Part shown: positions 26,996 to 34,817 of the stretch, in pieces
How the letters are laid out: each line of letters opens with the position of its first letter
Numbering within the stretch: position 1 is the first letter of the stretch
Assembly: GCA_004298465.1 (NCBI GenBank)
Contig: SCRT01000002.1
Location: forward strand, 62,001-126,000
From: Nevskiaceae bacterium
Lineage (GTDB): Bacteria; Pseudomonadota; Gammaproteobacteria; Nevskiales; Nevskiaceae
Length of the DNA stretch: 64,000 nucleotides
Direction of reading: 5' to 3'
Notes under the pieces: model-generated
What the model saw: the letters and a program-made list of their open reading frames with translations, nothing else
Database searches by the model: none
What the model was told of the DNA's origin: nothing
Made by a program: the position numbers and the translations under genes

Positions 26996-27910
26996 TCAGT
27001 TCTGGAAGCCTACGGAGAAGTCGTGCCCCCAGATCGACACTTCCTTCGTCATCGTGGTCTGCCACGTCGCCGGGTCGACGGCGATGCCGCCCCAGCCGTA
27101 TTCCAACGCGAAGTTGCCGGGCGTCATCATGTAGAACGACGTCATGCGGTCGTTCTCGTGCTGGCCGAGCGTCGCCATCAGCTTCACGCCCCGCGCCTTG
27201 ACGCGGTCATAGGCACGGCCGACGTCGGTCATGGCACCGACTTCCACCATCGCGTGCACGCAACCGGCCGGATTCGGCATTTCCGCGAGCGCTATGCTGT
27301 GATGGCGGCCGCAGGCGGCGTGCAGGAAGTAAATGCGGATCACCGGTGCATCCGGCCCCGGCTGGAAGTTGAACACGTCGGACAGGCCGAAGCCCAGCAC
27401 GTCGCGGAACAGCTTGAGCGTGGGATCGAAGGTAGCGGCCGCCGGCAGCACGACATGGCCGAGGCCGAGGTCCGTGCCGGTGGCGGAACGCGTGACGAAA
27501 TTCCCGACGCCGATCGGCGACGTGAACGGCGACGGAGCGCCGAGGCGCCCGGTCACGAGTTCGTGGCGGTTGCCGGCCGGATCAACGAACGCGGCCATGC
27601 GCGCATAACCGCGCTCGGCGGCGTGGTGCGCGGCGCCGTGTTCCAGAGCCACACCCGCCGCTTCCAGTGCCTTGACGGTCGCTTCGAAGTCCGCGTCATC
27701 GTTCAGCAGCCAGCCGGAGGCGAGGTAGCGGTCCTGCGCGCCCTTCACGGCCGTGATGCGCCACGGCTGCGCGTCCATCTTCAGCCGCACCGTGCCATCC
27801 GCGTCCGTGTGCGCCGCCATACCGAGCATCTGCTCGCCGTAGTCGCGCCACTTTTCCGGCGCCGTGCTTTCCGCCACGAAGTAGGCAAGGCATTGAATGC
27901 GCGTCATCAT
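26996..27910 (-). CDS. hsaC: Type I extradiol dioxygenase, HsaC/TesB-like (3,4-DHSA meta-cleavage)
   Basis: A 304-residue protein of two vicinal-oxygen-chelate domains. The iron ligands are visible as His152 (GLGHVVLP), His204 (GRHHSIAL) and Glu270 (NFALEYGWGG). The C-terminal block MATLGQHENDRMTSFYMMTPG...VSIWGHDFSVG follows HsaC. It opens the catechol-like A ring of 3,4-DHSA in the 9,10-seco pathway. ATG27910 is chosen; an in-frame GTG lies 9 nt upstream. It leads the C/D-ring operon. HsaA, HsaB and HsaD are not nearby. Confidence 0.88.
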   Translation of the reverse strand: MMTRIQCLAYFVAESTAPEKWRDYGEQMLGMAAHTDADGTVRLKMDAQPWRITAVKGAQDRYLASGWLLNDDADFEATVKALEAAGVALEHGAAHHAAERGYARMAAFVDPAGNRHELVTGRLGAPSPFTSPIGVGNFVTRSATGTDLGLGHVVLPAAATFDPTLKLFRDVLGFGLSDVFNFQPGPDAPVIRIYFLHAACGRHHSIALAEMPNPAGCVHAMVEVGAMTDVGRAYDRVKARGVKLMATLGQHENDRMTSFYMMTPGNFALEYGWGGIAVDPATWQTTMTKEVSIWGHDFSVGFQN

Positions 27911-27924
27911 CTTCACCACCGGTT

Positions 27925-27936
27925 GTCACTAGTGAC
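27925..27936. promoter_or_regulatory. 12-bp perfect palindrome in the divergent spacer
   Basis: GTCACTAGTGAC is a perfect palindrome 14 nt upstream of the dioxygenase ATG and about 145 nt from the divergent flavoprotein gene. Position and symmetry suggest an operator. It is not the TTACY-N4-AGTAA motif of the TetR region. No promoter boxes are called with confidence. Confidence 0.45.
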
Positions 27937-28079
27937 GGGATTATCGGAACGCGGCCCGGCGCTGGCGTCACCCATTGGGACGATGGCTGCAGCCTGCGAA
28001 CCGCGCCCTACTCCCATCGGGTGACGCGCCCCGCACGCGGGCTTGAATAATGCGAAACACGCCTTGAACCGAGTTTTCC

Positions 28080-29762
28080 GTGTCCGACGCTGCCTCCACG
28101 ACACTTCCCGCCCACAACCGGCACTATCCGCCGGACGGCACGCTGCCGATGGAATCTCCGGAGCGCGCCACGGCCGACACGCACTGGGATGCGGAATGCG
28201 ACGTGCTGGTTCTGGGCTTCGGCGCGGCGGGCGCGGCGGCGGCGATCACGGCGCGTGAAAGCGGCGCGGACGTGCTGGCCGCCGACCGCTTCGACGGCGG
28301 CGGCGCCACCGCCATGAGCGGCGGCGTGGTCTACGCCGGCGGTGGCACGGCGCAGCAGAAAGCCGCCGGTTACGAGGACACGCCAGCAGCCATGTTCAAC
28401 TACCTGCGGCAGGAAACCGGCGATGCCGTCCGCCACGATACCTTGCATCGGTTCTGCGAGGATTCGGCCGCGCTGATCCAGTGGCTGGAAGGGCTGGGCG
28501 CGGATTTCACCTCCACCGTGCCACCGCCTAAGACGTCCTATCCGAAGGACGGCGTCTACCTCTACTACTCCGGCAACGAGCCGGTTCCGGCCTGTGCGGA
28601 GCACGCGAAACCCGCGCCGCGCGGCCACCGCACGCGCGGCAGCTGGCTGTCCGGTCGAACGTTGTTCAACCTGCTGCGCCAGCGCGTGGAAGCGCTCGGC
28701 GTGCGCGTCTGGCAGCGCAGCGCGGTGCACCGGCTGATCGTGGACGCCCACGGCGCCGTCGTCGGCGCGGAAGTGTGGCGCCTGCCGCCGGGCACGCCGG
28801 CCGAAGCCGAGCACCGCCGCCTGACCGCGAAGGCCGACAAGCTGCATAACGTGTTCGGCGGCTGGGCGGACCGCCTGCGCGCGAAGGCGGCGGCGCTGGA
28901 AATGCACGCCGGTACGCGGCTGCGCGTGCGCGCCCGGCGTGGCGTGGTGTTGTCCACCGGCGGCTTTGTCTTCAACCGCCAGATGATGCAGTGCTACGCG
29001 CCGAAGTACCTGCAGAACCTGCGCCTCGGCACCGCCGGCGACGACGGCAGCGGCATCCGCCTCGGCCAGTCCGTCGGCGGCGCGACGGCACGGCTCGACA
29101 AGGTTTCGGCGTGGCGTTTCATCAACCCGCCGACGGCGTGGCCAAAGGGCATCGTGGTGGCCGGCGACGGGCGGCGCTTCTGCAACGAGCAGGTCTACGG
29201 CGCGAAGCTCGGCGTGGCGATGTGTGAGGACCACGACGGCCACGCGTGGCTGATCCTGGACCGCAAGACGCGTCGTGCGGCACTACGCGAAGCGTTGTTT
29301 GGCGGCCTGTGGTTCTTCCAGAGCGTGCCGGCCTTCATCCTGATGCTGTTCGCGCCGCGTGCGCGCAGCATCGCGGCGCTGGCGCGCCGGATCGGCGTGC
29401 CGTCGGAACCGCTCGCCGCCGCGCTGGGCGACTACAACACGGCGGCGCGCTCCGGCGCGACCGACCCACTCGGCAAGGCCGACGATTTCCGCCAGCCGCT
29501 GGACACGCCGCCCTATTACGCGCTGGACATTTCCGCCGGCAACGGGCGCTTCCCGTGCCCCGCCATCACGCTCGGCGGGCTGCGCGTGGACGAGGCCGAC
29601 GGGCAGGTGCTCAAGGCCGACGGCACGCCGGTCGGCGGCCTGTACGCCGCCGGGCGCACCGCCATCGGCATTCCCTCCAACAATTACGTCAGCGGCCTGT
29701 CGATCGCAGACTGCCTGTGGTCCGGCCGTCGCGCCGGCACGGCGGCGGCCGGCACGCCCTGA
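28080..29762 (+). CDS. FAD-dependent 3-ketosteroid dehydrogenase-family protein, possibly Delta4-(5alpha)
   Basis: A 560-residue flavoprotein of the fumarate reductase/KstD superfamily. The FAD motif is LVLGFGAAGAAAAITARESGADVLAADR, then GGATAMSGGVVYAGGG and GLYAAGRTAIGIPSNNYVSGLS. It lacks the YPGAG motif of Delta1-dehydrogenases seen at 32505. Tyr536-x-Ser538 (NNYVS) matches the spacing reported for Delta4-(5alpha)-dehydrogenase active sites, which act on 5alpha-3-ketosteroids. The GTG start at 28080 gives a 38-residue leader before the core; ATG28149 is an alternative. Confidence 0.8.
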   Translation: MSDAASTTLPAHNRHYPPDGTLPMESPERATADTHWDAECDVLVLGFGAAGAAAAITARESGADVLAADRFDGGGATAMSGGVVYAGGGTAQQKAAGYEDTPAAMFNYLRQETGDAVRHDTLHRFCEDSAALIQWLEGLGADFTSTVPPPKTSYPKDGVYLYYSGNEPVPACAEHAKPAPRGHRTRGSWLSGRTLFNLLRQRVEALGVRVWQRSAVHRLIVDAHGAVVGAEVWRLPPGTPAEAEHRRLTAKADKLHNVFGGWADRLRAKAAALEMHAGTRLRVRARRGVVLSTGGFVFNRQMMQCYAPKYLQNLRLGTAGDDGSGIRLGQSVGGATARLDKVSAWRFINPPTAWPKGIVVAGDGRRFCNEQVYGAKLGVAMCEDHDGHAWLILDRKTRRAALREALFGGLWFFQSVPAFILMLFAPRARSIAALARRIGVPSEPLAAALGDYNTAARSGATDPLGKADDFRQPLDTPPYYALDISAGNGRFPCPAITLGGLRVDEADGQVLKADGTPVGGLYAAGRTAIGIPSNNYVSGLSIADCLWSGRRAGTAAAGTP

Positions 29763-29791
29763 CGCACCATTCACTCCAGACCGAGAAACGC

Positions 29792-30571
29792 ATGGACCGC
29801 TTGAAGGACAAGGTTGCCATCATCACCGGGGCCGCCAGCGGCGTAGGCAAGGAAGACGCCACGCTGTTCGCCGACGAAGGCGCGAAAGTCGTGCTCACCG
29901 ACCTGAACGAGCCGGATGGTGAAAAGGCGGCGGCGGCCATCAACGCGAAACATCCCGGCGCCGCGCTGTTCCTGCGCCACGACATCGCCGAGGAGGCGGA
30001 CTGGGAGCGCGTCATCGCCACGACCAGGGAACGCTTCGGCGGACTGGACGTGCTGGTGAACAACGCGGCCATTCTCGTGCAGGCCAGCATCGTGGAAACC
30101 TCGCTGGACACCTGGCGGAAGGTCCAGCGCATCAATTCCGACGGCTATTTCCTGGGCTGCAGGCACGGCCTGCTCGCGATGCAGGAACGCGGCGGCGGTT
30201 CCATCGTGAACATGTCCTCGCTGGCCGCGCTCGGCGGGCAGTCCTCGTTCTGCGCCTACAGCGCGTCGAAGGGCGCGGTGGCGGCGCTCACGCGCTCCGT
30301 CGCCGCCTACTGCCGCCGCGAGCTGAACCACATCCGCTGCAATTCCATCCACCCGGACGGCATCGCCACGCCGATGGTGTTCAACCTGCACAAGCAGAAG
30401 GACGCGAAACCCTCCTACGTGCGCGAGAAGGACCCGAAGCAGCTGCAGGCGCGCTTCGCCCAGCCGCGCGACATCGCGAACCTCGTGCTATTCCTCGCCG
30501 CCGACGAATCACGCTTCGTCAACGGCGCGGAATACCGCATCGACAACGGCTACCTGATGTGGGGCGACTGA
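29792..30571 (+). CDS. Short-chain dehydrogenase, hydroxysteroid type
   Basis: A 259-residue SDR. It has KVAIITGAASGVGKEDATLFADEG, NNAAI, and the catalytic set in NMSSLAALGGQSSFCAYSASKGAV. It ends in VNGAEYRIDNGYLMWGD. This sequence group contains 3alpha/3beta,17beta- and 20beta-hydroxysteroid dehydrogenases and cyclopentanol dehydrogenases. It starts 29 nt after the ketosteroid dehydrogenase gene, so oxidation of a ring hydroxyl to the ketone used by that enzyme is a reasonable inference. Confidence 0.85.
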   Translation: MDRLKDKVAIITGAASGVGKEDATLFADEGAKVVLTDLNEPDGEKAAAAINAKHPGAALFLRHDIAEEADWERVIATTRERFGGLDVLVNNAAILVQASIVETSLDTWRKVQRINSDGYFLGCRHGLLAMQERGGGSIVNMSSLAALGGQSSFCAYSASKGAVAALTRSVAAYCRRELNHIRCNSIHPDGIATPMVFNLHKQKDAKPSYVREKDPKQLQARFAQPRDIANLVLFLAADESRFVNGAEYRIDNGYLMWGD

Positions 30572-30627
30572 GGCGACGGTGAACGATTGCCGCAACCGGC
30601 GCATCCATCCGGCACGAGAGAACTGCC

Positions 30628-31491
30628 ATGACCCCACTCCTTGAAGGCGTCGTCGCCGTCGTCACCGGGGCCTCGCGCGGCGCCGGCAAGGGCATCGCCG
30701 TCGCGCTGGGCGCGGAAGGCGCCACCGTCTACGTCACCGGCCGCACGCTGAAGGAAGGCGACGCGCCGCTGCCGGGCACCATCGCGCACACCGCCGAAGC
30801 CGTGACGCAGGCCGGCGGGCGCGGCATCGCCGTCGCCTGCGACCACGCCCTCGACACGGACGTGAAAGCGCTGTTCGACCGCGTCGACCGCGAACAGGGG
30901 CGGCTCGACATCCTCGTCAACAACGCCACCTTCCTGCACGACCGGCTGACCGACCACGGTCCGTTCTGGGAAAAGCCGCTGGAGCTTGTGGACATCCTGT
31001 ACGTGGGCCTGCGCTCCGCCTACGTGGCGAGCTGGCACGCCGCGCCGCTCATGGCCCGGCACCGCAACGGACTCGTCGCGTTCACGTCCTCCTACGGCGC
31101 GAACTGCTACATGCACGGCGCCGCCTACGGCGCGCAGAAGGCCGGCGTGGACAAGTTCGCGCACGACATGGCGGTGGACTTCAAGCCCTTCAACGTCGCC
31201 ACCGTCTCGATCTGGATGGGCATGCTGCGCACCGCGCGCACGCGCCGTGCCATCGACGCCGCGCCGGAGCAATACGCCGGCTTCTGGGACATCGCCGAAA
31301 CGCCGGAATTCACCGGACACATCATCGCCGCCCTCTACCGCGACCCGCGGCGGGCGGAAAAATCCGGACAGGCGCTGATCGGCGCCGAAGCCGCACTGGA
31401 ATACGGCATCACCGACGCGGGCCGCCAACCCCCGTCCCAGCGCGCCATGCTGGGCGGGCCGGTGCCGGCGCATCCGGCGGTGGTTGGCTGA
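30628..31491 (+). CDS. Short-chain dehydrogenase, DHRS1-like
   Basis: A 287-residue SDR. It has TGASRGAGKGIAVALGAEGATVYVTGR, NNATF and YGAQKAGVDKFAHDMAVDF (Tyr-x3-Lys). The long insert and the C-terminal extension resemble the eukaryotic and bacterial DHRS1 group, some of which reduce steroids. It is the third gene of the rightward set, 56 nt after the previous SDR. Substrate is not evident. Confidence 0.83.
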   Translation: MTPLLEGVVAVVTGASRGAGKGIAVALGAEGATVYVTGRTLKEGDAPLPGTIAHTAEAVTQAGGRGIAVACDHALDTDVKALFDRVDREQGRLDILVNNATFLHDRLTDHGPFWEKPLELVDILYVGLRSAYVASWHAAPLMARHRNGLVAFTSSYGANCYMHGAAYGAQKAGVDKFAHDMAVDFKPFNVATVSIWMGMLRTARTRRAIDAAPEQYAGFWDIAETPEFTGHIIAALYRDPRRAEKSGQALIGAEAALEYGITDAGRQPPSQRAMLGGPVPAHPAVVG

Positions 31492-31581
31492 AGGTCTCCG
31501 ATCCGGCGTCGGCGGGCCATGGCCTTCCGGCCTTGGCGATGCGCACAATCCGGGCCTCTCTTTCAGCCTCCGGGAACGCCC

Positions 31582-32490
31582 ATGCCCCAGCGCAACGCAC
31601 AACGCGTCAGCCCCACCGCCTACGCCACCGGCAATTTCTGGGTGCGGCACGGCATGTCCCACCCGGCGCTGTGGACACCGCAGGGGGCGTGGCTGGATCG
31701 CGGCTTCAGTGCGTTCATCCGCGCCACGCGGCTCGCCAGCGGCGTGTCGCTGGAAGCGCTGATGGTGGCGCGGCACGTCGGCATCGACGCCTGCCTTGAG
31801 GCCGCCATCGCGGACGGGCGCGTCACGCAAGTCATCGAGCTCGCCGCCGGGCTGTCGGGCCGCGGCATCCGCTTCGCGCAGCGCCACGGCGCGCGGCTCA
31901 CCTACGTGGAAACCGACTTGCCCGACATGGCGGCGCTCAAGCATGCGCGGCTGGAAACGGCCGGGCTGCTGACAGAACAGCATCGCGTCGTCACGCTCGA
32001 CGCGCTGGCGGAGGATGGCGCCGCATCGCTTGCCGGCGTCGCCGCCAAGCTGGACCCGCAACAGGGCACGGCGATCATCACGGAAGGGCTGGTGAACTAC
32101 CTGCCGCCGGCCGCCGCGCAGGCCCTGTGGCGCCGCATCGCGGGCGTTCTCGGCGACTTCGTCCACGGCCTGTACCTGTCGGACTTCTACCTCACAGGCG
32201 AGAACCGCAACGCGGCCATGCTGGCCTTCGGCGCCGCCATCTCCACCTTCGTCGGCGGCCGCCTGCACGTGCCTTTCGACACCGAGGCGCAGGCGCGAAC
32301 GGCCTTCATCGACGACGGCTTCGCCACCGTGGACCTGCACCGCACCGCGGACCTCGCCGCCACGCGGCATCTGGCGCATGCCGCCGGCGCGGATCGGGTG
32401 CGCATCCTCGAGGTGTGGATGGCACCGCGCCAACCGCAGCGGCGCGCCCCGCCACGCCGGCGCAAGCCCGCCACAAGCCCCCGGGACTGA
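31582..32490 (+). CDS. SAM-dependent methyltransferase (leucine carboxyl methyltransferase family)
   Basis: A 302-residue protein of the Ppm1/LCMT-like family. It has YATGNFWVRHGMSHPAL at the N-terminus, and VIELAAGLSGRGIRFAQRHGARLTYVETDLPDM as the SAM-binding block. ITEGLVNYLPP follows. The C-terminal 20 residues are basic (RRAPPRRRKPATSPR). Family members methylate O or carboxyl groups on small molecules. It closes the rightward set and ends 14 nt from the converging kstD. A role with steroid acids is speculation. Confidence 0.8.
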   Translation: MPQRNAQRVSPTAYATGNFWVRHGMSHPALWTPQGAWLDRGFSAFIRATRLASGVSLEALMVARHVGIDACLEAAIADGRVTQVIELAAGLSGRGIRFAQRHGARLTYVETDLPDMAALKHARLETAGLLTEQHRVVTLDALAEDGAASLAGVAAKLDPQQGTAIITEGLVNYLPPAAAQALWRRIAGVLGDFVHGLYLSDFYLTGENRNAAMLAFGAAISTFVGGRLHVPFDTEAQARTAFIDDGFATVDLHRTADLAATRHLAHAAGADRVRILEVWMAPRQPQRRAPPRRRKPATSPRD

Positions 32491-32504
32491 ACGCCCGCCG
32501 CGAC

Positions 32505-34238
32505 TCAGGCGCCCGGCGCGCCGCCCGCCGCCGCCATCTCCAGCGCGGCAACGTAGCCGAAGGTCATGGCCGGACACAGCGTGGAGCCGGCGCCGGGATA
32601 GGTGCCACCCATGACGGAGGCCGTGGTGTTGCCGGTGGCGTAGAGGCCGGGAATCACACTGCCGTCGTCGCGCAGCGCGCGGGCCTTCTCGTCCGTCACC
32701 ACGCCGCCTTTCGTGCCGATCTCGCCGGGGTACATGGCGATGGCGTAGAACGGCGCCTTCGCGATCGGGCCGAGGCAGGTGTTCGGCTTGACGCTCGGGT
32801 CGCTGTAGTAGCGGTCGATCGGCGTCTCGCCCTTGTGGAACTGCTCGTCGACGCCGGTGGCGGCGTAGCGGTTCATGTCCGCCACGGACTGTTCCAGGCC
32901 AGCCGCATCGACGCCGATCTTCGCCGCAAGCGCTTCCAGCGTGTCGGCCCGGTAGTACACCTTGTCGAGCCAGTCTTTCGGCAGGCGGGAATCCGGCTGG
33001 ATCTGCCCCGGCAGGAACAGGCCGGCCGGGTACTTGTGGCGAAACGTGGCGTCGAACACCAGCCAGCACGGCACGGTGCCGTTGCCCTTCGCATCGTCGG
33101 CGTACATGAGGTCGCGGAATTCCGGGTACGGCGCCGCCTCGTTGGCAAAGCGCCGGCCTTTCCCGTTGACAGCGACGCAGCCCGGCATGCCGCGCTCGAC
33201 GAACAGCGCGACCTGCTGCCTCGCGCCCGGCTTGCGCACCGTCGGCGCGCCCCACACCTTGTCCATGTTGCCGAGCGCCGCACCCACCGCCCGCGCGGCG
33301 CGGATACCGTCGCCGTGGTTGATCGGCGGCGGGGCCGTCCATTCGGCGGAAGTCGGCTTGGCGAGATAGTCCTCGCGCATCTGCTGGTTCGCCTCGAATC
33401 CTCCGCAGGCGAGTACGACGCCGCGCCGCGCGCGAATCCGCACGGGCTTGCCCTCGCGCCGGGCGACGATGCCCGTCACGCGGCCGTCCTCGACGACGAG
33501 GGACTCCATGCCGGTGTTCAGCCACAGCGGCACATTCTTCTGGAGCAGGGCATGGCGCAGCGCCGCCACCATGCCCTGCCCCAGCACCTGGCGGCGGTCG
33601 CGCGGCGTACGCAGGCGCCAGGACACGTCCAGCCAGTATTTCAGCAGCAACTTGATCGTCAGCCACACCCAGCCCGGCCCGCGCGAGAACAGGGTGTGCG
33701 CCTCGCGCTGCGACATGGCGATGCGGCCCATCAGCAGCGTACCCTTGAACGATGCGCGCTGGTGGTCGAATTCCGCACCCAGCAGGCGCGCGTCGAAGGC
33801 CACCGGTTCCATCGAACGCTGGCCGTCCTTGCCGCCGCTGCGGCCTTCGCGGCCGGCATAGTAGTCCGGGTACTTCGGCACGTTCTCGTATTTCACGCCG
33901 AAGCGCTCGCGCAGGTGGCGCACCATCTCCGACGCCTGCCGCAGGTAGGCCACCATGCGCGCCTCCGGCACGTCCGGGCCGATGCAGGTCTTCATGTATT
34001 CCAGCGCCTCGGCTTGGGAATCGTGGCCGCCGTGCTTCTCGATGTCGTCGTTGCACGGCACCCAGATGCCGCCGCCCGACACCGCCGACGTGCCGCCGTA
34101 CTTGTCGGATTTCTCCACGACGAGGGCGGACAGGCCGGCGCCGGCGGCGGTCAGCGCGGCCGTCATGCCGCCGGCGCCGGAGCCCACCACGACAACATCG
34201 CAGCTTTCGTCCCACCGACCCATGTTGCGTGTTTCCAT
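32505..34238 (-). CDS. kstD: 3-ketosteroid Delta1-dehydrogenase KstD
   Basis: A 577-residue FAD enzyme. VVVVGSGAGGMTAALTAAGAG binds FAD, and GGTSAVSGGGIWVP follows. The C-terminal block GLYATGNTTASVMGGTYPGAGSTLCPAMTFGYVAA contains Tyr547 and Gly551, with the spacing of the catalytic Tyr487 and Gly491 of Rhodococcus KstD1. The enzyme puts the 1,2-double bond into 3-ketosteroids, which allows ring B opening once C9 is hydroxylated. It starts 23 nt after ksi, so the two form an operon. It is separate in sequence from the 28080 homologue. Confidence 0.92.
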   Translation of the reverse strand: METRNMGRWDESCDVVVVGSGAGGMTAALTAAGAGLSALVVEKSDKYGGTSAVSGGGIWVPCNDDIEKHGGHDSQAEALEYMKTCIGPDVPEARMVAYLRQASEMVRHLRERFGVKYENVPKYPDYYAGREGRSGGKDGQRSMEPVAFDARLLGAEFDHQRASFKGTLLMGRIAMSQREAHTLFSRGPGWVWLTIKLLLKYWLDVSWRLRTPRDRRQVLGQGMVAALRHALLQKNVPLWLNTGMESLVVEDGRVTGIVARREGKPVRIRARRGVVLACGGFEANQQMREDYLAKPTSAEWTAPPPINHGDGIRAARAVGAALGNMDKVWGAPTVRKPGARQQVALFVERGMPGCVAVNGKGRRFANEAAPYPEFRDLMYADDAKGNGTVPCWLVFDATFRHKYPAGLFLPGQIQPDSRLPKDWLDKVYYRADTLEALAAKIGVDAAGLEQSVADMNRYAATGVDEQFHKGETPIDRYYSDPSVKPNTCLGPIAKAPFYAIAMYPGEIGTKGGVVTDEKARALRDDGSVIPGLYATGNTTASVMGGTYPGAGSTLCPAMTFGYVAALEMAAAGGAPGA

Positions 34239-34261
34239 CGTTGTCTTCCTTTCAGCGGGCT

Positions 34262-34651
34262 TCAGGTTGCGGCCGGCAGCCTTTCCATGTCGCTCTGGCT
34301 CCAGTACGCCTTCATGGACGTGAAATGTCCCTGCGCATCGAAGGTCATGACGTCGATGACGTGGATCACTGCCCGGCCGTGCGGCGAGGCCAGCGTGACA
34401 TCGAAAGCCATCGCCGCCGCGTCGCCCTGGCTGCCGCGGATCGGTGCGGCCAGTGCAAGTTTCGCGCCGTTCTTCAAGGCCATCGCGTAGAACGCGCGGA
34501 TCTCGTCGCGGCCTCGTTTCGGCTTGCTGCCAACCGGGTCCTCCACAGTCGCATCGTCGGCATACAGCGCCACCAGCGCTTCGAGGTCGTTGCAGTTGAA
34601 GGCATCCAGATAAGCCTGCATGGCCTGTTTCATCTGCGCTGCGGGCACCAT
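34262..34651 (-). CDS. ksi: Delta5-3-ketosteroid isomerase
   Basis: A 129-residue cystatin-like (SnoaL) fold protein closely following the Pseudomonas and Comamonas enzymes: LYADDATVEDPVGSKPKRG and VIDVMTFDAQGHFTSMKAYWS. The catalytic triad is Tyr14, Asp38 and Asp100, almost in the classic numbering (Tyr14, Asp38, Asp99). It shifts the 5,6-double bond to 4,5. GGGAG before ATG34651 supports the start. It is upstream of kstD, giving the order isomerise then dehydrogenate. Confidence 0.95.
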   Translation of the reverse strand: MVPAAQMKQAMQAYLDAFNCNDLEALVALYADDATVEDPVGSKPKRGRDEIRAFYAMALKNGAKLALAAPIRGSQGDAAAMAFDVTLASPHGRAVIHVIDVMTFDAQGHFTSMKAYWSQSDMERLPAAT

Positions 34652-34817
34652 GTCGAACTCCCGATCGGCCCGACCCGGAGCGGGCCTGACATCACGGCAT
34701 TCTCGGCAGCCCCCCTCGGGCACGCTTCATCCACATGGGTGACCACCGCGCCACACCACGCTGCCGCAGCGTATGGCGTACCGCCGCGCAATCTGGTAGA
34801 ACGCTGGAGTCCCTGCA

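Noticed and set aside
30550..34215. A 1221-codon open frame on the minus strand
   Set aside because: It runs antisense to three plus-strand genes (two SDRs and the methyltransferase) and out of frame through kstD. Its composition is Arg/Ala/Gly-rich with no motif, a shadow of GC-rich codon use.
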